A stretch of DNA of 7,609 nucleotides from Phycisphaera mikurensis NBRC 102666 (GCA_945870475.1 CAMBSR010000102.1:1-7609), one strand, 5' to 3'; shown: positions 1 through 5,714, counted from the stretch's first letter. The notes: generated from the letters alone by a model not told the origin. A program made the numbers and translations.

Positions 1-95
1 GCCGGGTATCGGGGAAGGTCCACCGTGCCGGCGAGGGCGCTCAGGGCGGGGACGGCCAGCGCAAGGCTGGAAACGATGGCGGCGGGGGTCTTCAC
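1..95 (-). CDS. Exported protein of unknown function, 5' end only
   Basis: This is the first 31 codons of a minus-strand gene that runs off the left edge. The reading frame gives an N-terminus with a basic residue (K2), a hydrophobic Ala/Leu/Val core, and an A-L-A motif at about residues 20-22 before G-T-V-D-L-P, a good Sec signal peptide with a probable signal peptidase I site. The GTG at 95-93 is preferred as start because an AGGAG sits exactly 6 nt before it. The in-frame ATG at 101-99 directly abuts that AGGAG with no spacer, which is poor for initiation. The first mature residues (about T-V-D-L-P-R-Y-P) faintly resemble the entry of TolB/tricorn-like beta-propeller proteins, but this is too short to assign. 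The signal peptide is well supported; the function is unknown. Confidence 0.6.
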   Translation of the reverse strand, partial: MKTPAAIVSSLALAVPALSALAGTVDLPRYP

Positions 96-101
96 GGGCA
101 T

Positions 102-106
102 CTCCT
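102..106 (-). promoter_or_regulatory. Shine-Dalgarno AGGAG that decides the start of the left-edge gene
   Basis: AGGAG reads on the minus strand at 106-102. It lies 6 nt before GTG (95-93) and 0 nt before ATG (101-99), so spacing favours the GTG. It is the clearest Shine-Dalgarno sequence in the window. Confidence 0.5.
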
Positions 107-387
107 GGGGCTTCCCGGCGCTTCTGGCGGCGGGAAAGACGTAGTTCACGGGCAGCGGCCGAATTACGCAAGTTGCCCCCTTGCACGGATTTGGCGGTTC
201 CCACCGAAATTCTGCGCCCGGGAACTTGCATCCGCCTTCCCGGGATTCGAGGTTCAGGGTGTCGGACGTTGATGCCCCTCGCGGGGCTGGACTTTCGGGT
301 GCCGTTGTGTGCGCCCAGTCAACGACCGTGCCGCCTGTGGCGGTGAACCTGTGGGCCCCCGCGCGCGTAGGACGCGCATGTGGACCC
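107..387. other. Intergenic gap between divergent genes, no gene seen
   Basis: This gap lies between the left-edge minus-strand gene and the small plus-strand gene at 401. It should hold the promoters of both, but I see no confident -35/-10 pair. Visible structure is limited. GCAAG (168-172) and CTTGC (180-184) form a short inverted repeat, and an AACTTGC at 223-229 is a second inverted match to GCAAGTT. A 5-bp stem GCCCC/GGGGC (274-278 and 283-287) has a TCGC loop. None is long enough to name as an operator or terminator. Short open frames here lack the composition of a real gene. Confidence 0.4.
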
Positions 388-396
388 AGAGAGGGA
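388..396 (+). promoter_or_regulatory. Purine-rich ribosome binding site for the small gene at 401
   Basis: The stretch AGAGAGGGA contains GAGG at 391-394, 6 nt before the ATG at 401. It supports that start over the in-frame GTG at 380, which lies upstream of it, and over the second ATG at 407. Confidence 0.5.
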
Positions 397-400
397 CAGC

Positions 401-712
401 ATGACCATGAGTGACTCGCTCCCCAAGCCCCTGCCTTCCATCAACGCACTGCGGGCCCACCTCAAGCTCCTCGAGCGTGGCGTGAACGACGCGCGCGACA
501 AGCGCGTCGGCCCGCGGCCGCTGACGCCGACGCCGATGCAGCGGCCAGCCGCCCCGGTGGCCCGGCCGCAGGCGCAATCGACCAACAGTTTCCAGCTGTC
601 CGCGGCACCGTCCATGGAAGGCAGCAACGGCAAGCCGAAGGCCAGGCCGAAGACGGGCGCCGACTTCAGCGCATTCTTCACCGAGTCCGAGGCCAAGCGC
701 GCAGCAAGCTGA
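401..712 (+). CDS. Small uncharacterised basic protein (103 aa)
   Basis: I do not recognise this protein. Residues about 14-36 (I-N-A-L-R-A-H-L-K-L-L-E-R...) look like one amphipathic, charged helix. Residues about 38-85 are rich in Pro, Ala, Gln, Ser and Thr and are probably disordered. The C-terminal 20 residues are mixed charged and aromatic (G-A-D-F-S-A-F-F-T-E-S-E), possibly a short conserved tail. There is no signal peptide, membrane segment or Cys/His metal motif. The start is ATG 401 because a purine-rich AGAGAGGGA lies at the right distance. The gene is followed at 39 bp by the inverted repeat at 751-794. A good ribosome site and a structured N-terminus argue for a real gene; short length and low complexity argue for caution. 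Confidence 0.55.
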   Translation: MTMSDSLPKPLPSINALRAHLKLLERGVNDARDKRVGPRPLTPTPMQRPAAPVARPQAQSTNSFQLSAAPSMEGSNGKPKARPKTGADFSAFFTESEAKRAAS

Positions 713-750
713 GCGCGGGCGGGTGACCGGGCAACCAACAGGAGTCTCCT

Positions 751-794
751 CGCATCGGCGGGACGGTACGTACGCGTACCATCCCGCCGATGCG
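751..794. repeat. Near-perfect 44-bp inverted repeat over the M42 promoter and start codon
   Basis: Arm 751-770 (CGCATCGGCGGGACGGTACG) pairs with 775-794 at 19 of 20 positions. The single mismatch is C764 against A781, and the loop is TACG (771-774). The right arm contains both a TAnnnT hexamer (TACCAT, 777-782) and the ATG of the M42 gene (790-792), so in an RNA covering the whole element the start codon would be base-paired. It lacks a following T-run, so it is not a classical intrinsic terminator. It could be a DNA operator, a terminator-like block for read-through from the small upstream gene, or a translation-blocking hairpin. The repeat is certain; the role is inferred. Confidence 0.8.
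777..782 (+). promoter_or_regulatory. Candidate -10 hexamer (TACCAT) for leaderless transcription of the M42 gene
   Basis: TACCAT fits the TAnnnT core of a housekeeping -10 element and ends 7 nt before the ATG at 790, so transcription would begin at or near the A of the start codon. No Shine-Dalgarno lies at a usable distance: the nearest AGGAG (740-744) is 45 nt upstream. No convincing -35 is visible. The same geometry recurs at the divergent pair at 5701/5725. Confidence 0.4.
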
Positions 795-1893
795 CATTGA
801 ATCACTCCAGTTCCTCCGCAAGCTCCTCGACACCCCCAGCCCGTCCGGGTACGAACGCGATGGCCAGCGCGTGTGGCTCGAGTACGTCCGCGCCAACGGC
901 GCCACGCGGACCTGGAACGATTCCTACGGCAACTGCTTCGCCGAGCTCGCGCCCACCTCTGCCCCCGCCGGCGGCGCCACGCCGTTCACGGTGGCGGTCT
1001 GCGGCCATGCCGACGAGATCGGCCTGATGGTCAACCACATCGATTCCAACGGCTTCGTGTACTGTCGATCGATCGGCGGCATCGACGCCGGCTCCATCGT
1101 GGGCAAGCGCCTGCAGTTCCGCTCGAGCGTCCCCGGCGTGGACGCGCCGGTGCTCGGCCTGATCGGCGCCACCGCCATCCACCTGCAGGACCGCAGCGGC
1201 GATCCCAAGGTGCGCAAGCTGCACGAGCTCTTCATCGACATCGGCGCCAAGGACGAGGCCACCGCACGCGCCAGGCTCAACATCGGCGATCCGGGCACGT
1301 TCCTCGAGAGCAGCATGATGCTCTCGGACGAGCTGATCGTGGCACGTGCGCTCGACAACCGCATCGGCACCTGGGTAGCCGCGGAGACGCTGCGGATCTG
1401 CGCGGAGCAGAAGGAGCGCAAGGTGCGCGTGGTGGCGGTCAGCACCGTGCAGGAGGAAGTGGGCCTCCACGGTGCGCAGATGATCGCGACGAGCCTGCAC
1501 CCGGACGTGGCACTGGTGACCGACGTCGGCCACGCCACCGACAGCCCGGGCATCACGCATGCGCAGCACGGGCACTTCAAGATGGGTGCGGGACCCAAGG
1601 TTGCCGTGGGCGGCGCGATGCAGCCCGAGGTGGTGGCGCGCCTCATGGCGACGGCGGAACGGCTGTCGATCCCGATGCAGCGCGGCGCGACCCCGGGCTC
1701 GAGCGGCACCGACACCGACTCGATCTTCCTGGCCGGCGGCGGCATCCCGTCGGGGCTGGTGAGCTTCCCGATCCGGTACATGCACACCACGGTCGAGATG
1801 GGACACCTGCGCGACCTGGAGCAGATTCCGCAGGTGTTTGCGGGGTTCTGCGAAGGACTGACAGGTGCCGAGAAATTCGCTCCCACGCTGTGA
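790..1893 (+). CDS. M42-family dinuclear metallo-aminopeptidase
   Basis: This is a cytosolic peptidase of family M42 (TET/glutamyl-aminopeptidase/FrvX-YsdC group), which removes N-terminal residues from peptides, usually as a large self-compartmentalised oligomer. The 367-aa length is normal for the family. All catalytic positions can be read: H73 and D75 in G-H-A-D-E-I-G (first metal ligand, and the Asp that orients it), D189 in A-R-A-L-D-N-R (bridging metal ligand), E222-E223 in V-Q-E-E-V-G (general base plus ligand), D245 in V-T-D-V-G (ligand), and H332 in Y-M-H-T-T (ligand). The S-S-G-T-D-T-D segment at 304-310 is the usual active-site loop. There is no signal peptide. No other in-frame ATG, GTG or TTG exists just upstream, so ATG 790 is the start. 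The exact substrate preference cannot be told from sequence, and neighbouring genes give no hint. Confidence 0.95.
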   Translation: MRIESLQFLRKLLDTPSPSGYERDGQRVWLEYVRANGATRTWNDSYGNCFAELAPTSAPAGGATPFTVAVCGHADEIGLMVNHIDSNGFVYCRSIGGIDAGSIVGKRLQFRSSVPGVDAPVLGLIGATAIHLQDRSGDPKVRKLHELFIDIGAKDEATARARLNIGDPGTFLESSMMLSDELIVARALDNRIGTWVAAETLRICAEQKERKVRVVAVSTVQEEVGLHGAQMIATSLHPDVALVTDVGHATDSPGITHAQHGHFKMGAGPKVAVGGAMQPEVVARLMATAERLSIPMQRGATPGSSGTDTDSIFLAGGGIPSGLVSFPIRYMHTTVEMGHLRDLEQIPQVFAGFCEGLTGAEKFAPTL

Positions 1894-1924
1894 TCCGGGC
1901 CTGTGAGCGGGCGCCACGGCGTTG

Positions 1925-1944
1925 GGATACGGACCTGGATACGG
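1925..1944. repeat. Direct repeat GGATACGG, two copies 12 bp apart
   Basis: GGATACGG occurs at 1925-1932 and again at 1937-1944. It lies in the gap between the M42 gene and the PmtA-like gene, upstream of the extended -10 at 1978-1986. The copy centres would be near -64 and -52 from a start at about 1993, a position typical of activator sites. Function is inferred only from spacing. Confidence 0.4.
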
Positions 1945-1951
1945 GCCCGAC

Positions 1952-1971
1952 CATGGCGCGGAAGCGCCGTG
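1952..1971. repeat. Stem-loop with GGAA (GNRA-type) loop after the M42 gene
   Basis: Bases 1952-1959 pair with 1964-1971 in an 8-bp stem (one G-T wobble, T1954-G1969) closed by the tetraloop GGAA (1960-1963). It lies 58 bp after the M42 stop codon. There is no T-run behind it, so it is at best a Rho-assisted or U-less terminator. It also overlaps the expected -35 region of the next gene. Confidence 0.35.
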
Positions 1972-1977
1972 AATCCC

Positions 1978-1986
1978 TGATATCCT
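1978..1986 (+). promoter_or_regulatory. Extended -10 element (TGATATCCT) for the PmtA-like gene
   Basis: TG, one base, then TATCCT matches the extended -10 form TGnTAnnnT. TATCCT ends 13 nt before the ATG at 2000, predicting a very short 5' leader of roughly 6-7 nt. No Shine-Dalgarno is present in that leader. An extended -10 can work without a strong -35, and I see no good -35. Confidence 0.4.
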
Positions 1987-1999
1987 GCATCTTTCACGC

Positions 2000-2623
2000 A
2001 TGATCCAGTTCCTCTCCATCGCTTTCCGCAACATGAAGACCGTGGGGACGATCTGCCCAAGCTCTCCCATGCTGTCGCGGGAGCTGGCGGAATCGGCCAT
2101 CACGGCAACCTCGCCGAAGCGGGTCCTGGAGGTGGGGCCGGGCACCGGGCCGGTGACCAAGGAGATCCTCAAGTCGCTGCGCGACGGGGACGTCCTGGAC
2201 ATCGTCGAGCTCAGCACCGAGTTCTGCACCGACCTCGAGGCCAAGGTGATCGGCCCGTGGAAGGCGAAGGGTCGACCGGGACAGGTCACGCTGCACAACG
2301 CCGCCATCCAGGACGTGCCGCTCGAGGCGGGCTCCTACGACTGCGTGGTCTGCGGGCTGCCGTTCAACAACTTCGAGCATGAGCTGGTGGAAACCATCAT
2401 GCTGCGCCTGCTCGACCTCCTGCGTCCGGGCGGCGAACTCTCCTACTTCTGCTACCTCGGCGCCAAGGCAATGAAGAGCACCGTCCTCGACGGACCCGGC
2501 CGCGACAACCTGCGCGCCATCGCCCGGCTCGAGGACGAACTGCACCTGGCGCACTCGGGCACCCGCCGCGTGGTGCTCGCCAACTTCCCGCCGGCCGAGG
2601 TGCGCCGGCTGAGGAAGCCGTGA
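2000..2623 (+). CDS. Class I SAM-dependent methyltransferase, phospholipid/ornithine-lipid N-methyltransferase-like
   Basis: The 207-aa protein resembles the PmtA group, which uses S-adenosylmethionine to methylate the amino head group of phosphatidylethanolamine, and OlsG, which methylates ornithine lipids in planctomycetes. The N-terminal F-R-N-M-K-T-V-G-T-I-C-P-S-S segment (9-22) matches the amphipathic, membrane-contacting start usual in PmtA. SAM-binding motif I is L-E-V-G-P-G-T-G (43-50), an acidic residue follows strand beta-2 (E70 in I-V-E-L-S), and the motif IV region reads C-G-L-P-F-N-N-F (118-125), like the S-G-L-P of PmtA rather than the N-P-P-Y of rRNA adenine dimethylases. There is no signal peptide. 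Family similarity at the N-terminus supports ATG 2000. The lipid substrate is inferred; an alternative is another small-molecule or rRNA methylation. Confidence 0.75.
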   Translation: MIQFLSIAFRNMKTVGTICPSSPMLSRELAESAITATSPKRVLEVGPGTGPVTKEILKSLRDGDVLDIVELSTEFCTDLEAKVIGPWKAKGRPGQVTLHNAAIQDVPLEAGSYDCVVCGLPFNNFEHELVETIMLRLLDLLRPGGELSYFCYLGAKAMKSTVLDGPGRDNLRAIARLEDELHLAHSGTRRVVLANFPPAEVRRLRKP

Positions 2624-2633
2624 GCGCCGCAGA

Positions 2634-3299
2634 TTGAAGGAAGTCCAGGACCATTTCTTCAAGCTGGCCAAGGAAGAGGGCTATCGCGCACGCAGTGCGT
2701 ACAAGCTCACCGAGATCGACGAGCGGTTCCACATCCTGCGACCGGGCACGCGTGTCCTTGACCTGGGCGCCTGCCCCGGGAGCTGGACGCAGGTTGCCTC
2801 GCGCCGCGTGGGCGACCACGGGCTGGTGGTGGGCATCGACCTGAAGCCCATCGAGAAGCGCGGCCTGGCCGGGAACGTGGTCGTCCTGCGTGGCGACATC
2901 AACGAGCTCACGCGCGAGACGCTGCCGCCGAAGATGGAAGGCAAGCTCTTCGACACCGTGATCAGCGACATGGGCCCCGACACGAGCGGCGTGCCGATGT
3001 CCGACAGCGCGCGCAGCGTGCAGCTGTGCCATGCGATGCTCGACCGACTGCCGTTCCTCCTGCGCACCGGCGGCCATGCCACGATGAAGGTCTACGAGGG
3101 CGCGGACTACCCCGCCCTGCTCCAGCGCGCCGCTGGCATGTTCGACGAGGCACGCGGGTTCAAGCCGAAGGCGAGCCGCGCGGAGAGCGTGGAGATGTTC
3201 ATCGTGTGCCGCGGCTACCGCGGTCCGCGCGAGGCGGCGGCCCAGCCGCGCGATCCTTCGCTGCCGCAGCGGGCGCCGAGCTCGGGCTGGAAGAAGTAA
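2634..3299 (+). CDS. rlmE: 23S rRNA (uridine-2'-O-)-methyltransferase RlmE (FtsJ/RrmJ)
   Basis: RlmE methylates the ribose 2'-OH of U2552 (E. coli numbering) in the A loop of 23S rRNA, a late step of 50S assembly. The K-D-K-E catalytic tetrad is complete: K24 (R-S-A-Y-K-L), D112 (I-S-D-M-G-P), K152 (M-K-V-Y-E-G) and E187 (V-E-M-F-I-V). The spacings of 88, 40 and 35 residues nearly equal those of E. coli (86, 40, 35). SAM motif I is D-L-G-A-C-P-G (43-49), with D69 as ribose-binding acid. The 221-aa length is normal; the last 25 residues are a Pro/Arg/Ala-rich tail. The only usable start in the open frame is TTG 2634, as a stop lies at 2610 in this frame. There is no good Shine-Dalgarno, and the 10-bp gap to the preceding methyltransferase suggests co-transcription and perhaps translational coupling. 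Confidence 0.93.
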   Translation: MKEVQDHFFKLAKEEGYRARSAYKLTEIDERFHILRPGTRVLDLGACPGSWTQVASRRVGDHGLVVGIDLKPIEKRGLAGNVVVLRGDINELTRETLPPKMEGKLFDTVISDMGPDTSGVPMSDSARSVQLCHAMLDRLPFLLRTGGHATMKVYEGADYPALLQRAAGMFDEARGFKPKASRAESVEMFIVCRGYRGPREAAAQPRDPSLPQRAPSSGWKK

Positions 3300-3362
3300 G
3301 GCGGGCGCTCGGGGTGGCGTTCGCTGCCTGAGGCGGCACTCGTACTGGCGCCCTTCGCCTGC

Positions 3363-3431
3363 AGAGGCACTCGCAGTCGCTCAGACAGGTTTTTGCTGCG
3401 CAAAAACAACTCGCTTTGTGCGAGTGCCTCT
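3363..3431. repeat. Nested inverted repeat (stem within stem) between convergent genes
   Basis: The outer arms 3363-3375 (AGAGGCACTCGCA) and 3419-3431 are perfectly complementary over 13 bp. Inside, GTTTTTGC (3389-3396) and GCAAAAAC (3400-3407) form a perfect 8-bp stem with a TGC loop. Between outer and inner stems are unpaired arms of 13 and 11 nt that share TCGCT. The symmetry and the position between two converging 3' ends fit a bidirectional terminator. The long, non-minimal layout also fits a dispersed intergenic repeat of REP type. A short TTT follows the outer stem on the plus strand. Confidence 0.75.
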
Positions 3432-3451
3432 TTCGGCTGCGGGGGCCAGGC

Positions 3452-3479
3452 GCGCTTTGGGCCGGGTGCGCTTTGGGCC
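3452..3479. repeat. Tandem 12-mer GCGCTTTGGGCC, two copies at 16-bp period
   Basis: GCGCTTTGGGCC occurs at 3452-3463 and at 3468-3479, separated by GGGT. It lies just beyond the dapL 3' end and beside the nested inverted repeat. No function is evident; it may be part of the same repeat element. Confidence 0.6.
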
Positions 3480-3536
3480 AATGGCGTCGGTTCGGCAATG
3501 GCCTCACCGCCGCTGGTGGTGGTTGCGGCTTGAGTG

Positions 3537-4802
3537 TCAGGCAAGAACAGCTGACAGGGTGGACAGGCGCTTTCCTGCTTCGATGACGTTGGCGCGGGAG
3601 TTGAAGGCGCTGATGCGGAAGAAGCCCTCGCCATGGCGGCCGAAGCCGGCGCCGGGGGTGACCACCAGCTGCGCGCGGGTGAGCAGCGTGTCGAAGGTTT
3701 CCCAGCTGCCGAGGCCCTCCGGGCAGGCCACCCAGACGTAGGGGGCGTGCTCGCCGCCCCAGACGCGGAGGCCCTGCGCGGCGCACGCCTGGCGGAGGAT
3801 GGCGGCGTTCTCCATGTAGAAGTTGATGAGTTCGGCCATCTGGGCGCGGCCTTCGGGGGAATACAGCGCGGCCACGGCGCGCTGCACCGGCCAGCTGACG
3901 CCGTTGGAGCACGTGGCCCAGCGGCGCATCCAGAGGCGGTGGAGCGGCACGCGCTCGCCGGAGCTGGTGCGGCCTTCCACGGCCTTGGGAACCACCGTGT
4001 AGCCGGCACGGACGCCGGTGAAGCCGCCGTTCTTCGAGAAGCTGCGGAACTCCACGGCGCAACGGTCGGCGCCCGGGATCTCGTAGATGGACCGCGGCAG
4101 CGACGGGTCGCGCACGTAGGCCTCGTATGCGGCGTCGTAGCAGATGAGCGCATCGTTGGCGAGCGCCCACTCCACCCAGCGCGTGAGCTGCGCGCGCGTG
4201 ATCACCGCGCCGGTGGGGTTGTTCGGGTAGCAGAGGTAGGCAACGTCCACGGGCTGCGCAGGCGGCTCGGGCACGAAACCATTCTCCGGCGTTCCGGGGA
4301 GATAGACGAGCCCCTCGTATCCGCCGCCCGCGAGCGCGGCGCCGGTGTTGCCGGCCATCACGTTGTTGTCGACGTACACCGGATAGACGGGGTCGCACAC
4401 GGCGATGCGGTTGCCGCCCTCGGCGGGCGAGCCAGCGGCAAGGATCTCGATGAATGCGCTGGCGTCCGGCTTGCTGCCGTCGGAGAGGAAGATCTCGTCG
4501 GCCTCGATGGCGATGCCGCGCTCGCGGAAGTCGCCCTGGGCGATGGCCTCGCGAACGAAGTCGTAGCCGGTGGCGGGGCCGTAGCCGCGGAAGGTCTCGC
4601 GCGAGGCGAGCTCATCGACGCCCGCATGCATGGCGGCGATGGCGGCCGGGGGCAATGGCTCGGTCACGTCGCCGATGCCGCAGCGGATGATGCGGCCCTT
4701 GAGCGAAGGATTCGCGTCGGCGAATGCAGTGACGCGACGGGCGATCTCGGGGAACAGGTAGCCGGCGGCCAGCTTGAGGTAGTGGTCGTTGATGAATGCC
4801 AT
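3537..4802 (-). CDS. dapL: LL-diaminopimelate aminotransferase
   Basis: DapL is a PLP enzyme that converts tetrahydrodipicolinate and glutamate directly to LL-2,6-diaminopimelate, bypassing the DapD/DapC/DapE steps of lysine and peptidoglycan precursor synthesis. It acts in the cytosol as a dimer. The 421-aa length fits the family (about 410). Visible marks are the C-G-I-G-D-V-T-E-P-L-P-P block (41-52), G-Y-G-P-A-T-G-Y (73-80), S-D-G-S-K-P-D (107-113), Y-P-N-N-P-T-G (192-198, PLP-contact Asn), Y-D-A-A-Y-E (222-227), and the Schiff-base lysine K257 in S-F-S-K-N-G-G-F-T-G-V-R. The ATG at 4802-4800 opens the family's usual N-terminus (N-D-H-Y-L-K-L-A). It begins 44 bp after the lipoprotein gene on the same strand, so the two are probably co-transcribed. 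No strong Shine-Dalgarno is visible. The key residues separate it from a general aspartate aminotransferase. Confidence 0.93.
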   Translation of the reverse strand: MAFINDHYLKLAAGYLFPEIARRVTAFADANPSLKGRIIRCGIGDVTEPLPPAAIAAMHAGVDELASRETFRGYGPATGYDFVREAIAQGDFRERGIAIEADEIFLSDGSKPDASAFIEILAAGSPAEGGNRIAVCDPVYPVYVDNNVMAGNTGAALAGGGYEGLVYLPGTPENGFVPEPPAQPVDVAYLCYPNNPTGAVITRAQLTRWVEWALANDALICYDAAYEAYVRDPSLPRSIYEIPGADRCAVEFRSFSKNGGFTGVRAGYTVVPKAVEGRTSSGERVPLHRLWMRRWATCSNGVSWPVQRAVAALYSPEGRAQMAELINFYMENAAILRQACAAQGLRVWGGEHAPYVWVACPEGLGSWETFDTLLTRAQLVVTPGAGFGRHGEGFFRISAFNSRANVIEAGKRLSTLSAVLA

Positions 4803-4846
4803 GAGTGGTCCGTTGGACAGGGTGCGGCGCGCTGCGGGAGCGGGCG

Positions 4847-5701
4847 TCAGGGCGAACTGAAGATCGACCCGTACTCCATCGGGTCCTTCACGATGCTGAT
4901 CACCACGGGAGCGTCCACGTTGCGCATCATGATCCGGTTGGAGCAGGTGCCGAGGCGGGCATGCAGCGTGTCCTGGTCGTTGCGGCGGTCGATGATGCGC
5001 CAGTCGCCGGCCTCGATGCGCGTGAGGACTCGGCCGTTCACGCAGTCCACGTCGAAGGTGCCGCAGGTGCCGTTGAAGGCGCGGAAGACGATCTCCGCGC
5101 CGCGGTTCACGAGCGTGATGTCCTCGCTGATGGCCCAGGGCGTGAACACGTGGATCTCGCCGTCGGTGGTCTCCACCGAGCAGGCGCCGCGGTTCTCGAA
5201 GACGTGCACCTTGCCGGAGCGCGTGCGCACCTTGACGCGGCGCAGCTCGGGGACCTCGATGTCGATGTTGGTGCGGTGCAGCCACGCCTCGTCGTGCGAG
5301 GTCTCGCAGCGCATGACGAGCGTGGGGACGTCGCCGCCGCGGCGGATCTCGGCCTTCACGGAGATGTCCGTGAGCGATGCCGTCGCCTCTTCCTTGCGGT
5401 CGCTGCCGTGGCGTGCCACCACGGTGACCATCATGCGCGCCTCGCCCTTGGTGTCCTGGCCGGAGCGGATCACCACGTCGCCGCCGAAGGTCTGCAGGTC
5501 GAGGTCGACGATGCCGTCCACCGGGAGGACGTAGTTGCGTTCCTCGGTGACCGCGCCGTCGAAGCTGGCGGAGATGCTGGCGTGCGTCCGGTCGAGGCTG
5601 CGCTCGACGGAACTGTTCCCGGAGCAGCCGGCGCCCCACGCGGCAAGCGCCGCCAGGGTCATGGCGGTCCAGGAACGGAGAACGGTGCAGGGGCCGGGCA
5701 T
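4847..5701 (-). CDS. Probable lipoprotein with DUF4097-like beta-repeat domain
   Basis: The 284-aa protein starts with a short hydrophobic segment (A-M-T-L-A-A-L-A-A-W, about 13-22) and a lipobox-like G-A-G-C ending at C26, followed by S-G-N-S-S, so it is probably a lipid-anchored exported protein. The lipobox is imperfect because -3 is Gly rather than Leu. The mature part carries repeated strand-turn units ending in G-[KRED]-[VI] (for example S-G-K-V-H-V, D-G-E-I-H-V, N-G-R-V-L-T), as in DUF4097/GIN-type right-handed beta-solenoid proteins, whose biochemical role is unknown. ATG 5701 is taken as start; ATG 5662 (residue 14) is an alternative, but it would lose the positively charged R9. A TAGAAT lies 7 nt before the ATG and no Shine-Dalgarno is seen. 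The gene precedes dapL and diverges from the esterase gene. The domain call rests on repeat style, not a catalytic motif. Confidence 0.65.
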   Translation of the reverse strand: MPGPCTVLRSWTAMTLAALAAWGAGCSGNSSVERSLDRTHASISASFDGAVTEERNYVLPVDGIVDLDLQTFGGDVVIRSGQDTKGEARMMVTVVARHGSDRKEEATASLTDISVKAEIRRGGDVPTLVMRCETSHDEAWLHRTNIDIEVPELRRVKVRTRSGKVHVFENRGACSVETTDGEIHVFTPWAISEDITLVNRGAEIVFRAFNGTCGTFDVDCVNGRVLTRIEAGDWRIIDRRNDQDTLHARLGTCSNRIMMRNVDAPVVISIVKDPMEYGSIFSSP

Positions 5702-5708
5702 CCGCGGG

Positions 5709-5714
5709 ATTCTA
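5709..5714 (-). promoter_or_regulatory. Candidate -10 hexamer (TAGAAT) for the lipoprotein gene
   Basis: On the minus strand TAGAAT ends 7 nt before the ATG at 5701, predicting a leaderless or nearly leaderless transcript. It shares the TA dinucleotide at 5713-5714 with the plus-strand hexamer of the divergent esterase gene, so the two promoters would compete for the same bases. No clear -35 is seen. Confidence 0.45.

Larger units (their letters stand above)
3300..3536. other. Convergent intergenic region with repeats, no gene
   Basis: This 237-bp gap lies between the 3' ends of rlmE (plus) and dapL (minus). It holds a small stem GGCG/CGCC (3347-3350 and 3356-3359), the nested inverted repeat at 3363-3431, and a tandem repeat at 3452-3479. 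The octamer GGCACTCG appears directly at 3335-3342 and 3366-3373 and inverted within 3422-3429. The A/T runs (TTTTT, AAAAA) stand out against the GC-rich surroundings. Open frames through here on either strand are low-complexity and are not genes. Confidence 0.6.

Noticed and set aside
274..287. GCCCC/GGGGC stem as an intrinsic terminator
   Set aside because: Only 5 bp, no following T-run, and no gene ends nearby on the plus strand.
181..414. Short plus-strand open frame in the left intergenic gap
   Set aside because: No ATG with a ribosome site, no motif, and it overlaps the start of the better-supported gene at 401.
802..2307. Long minus-strand open frame of 501 codons opposite the M42 and PmtA-like genes
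   Set aside because: It is antisense to two genes with complete catalytic motifs, is His/Arg/Ala-rich without domains, and arises from high third-position GC.
3633..5534. Plus-strand open frame of 633 codons antisense to dapL and the lipoprotein gene
   Set aside because: Low-complexity Ala/Val/Gly/His composition, no domain, and the opposite strand encodes a clear DapL; a GC-driven shadow.
4803..5639. Extension of the dapL frame upstream into a 700-codon fusion protein
   Set aside because: The extension is Arg/His-rich and antisense-like in composition, lies over the lipoprotein gene on the same strand in another frame, and the DapL N-terminus begins properly at 4802.
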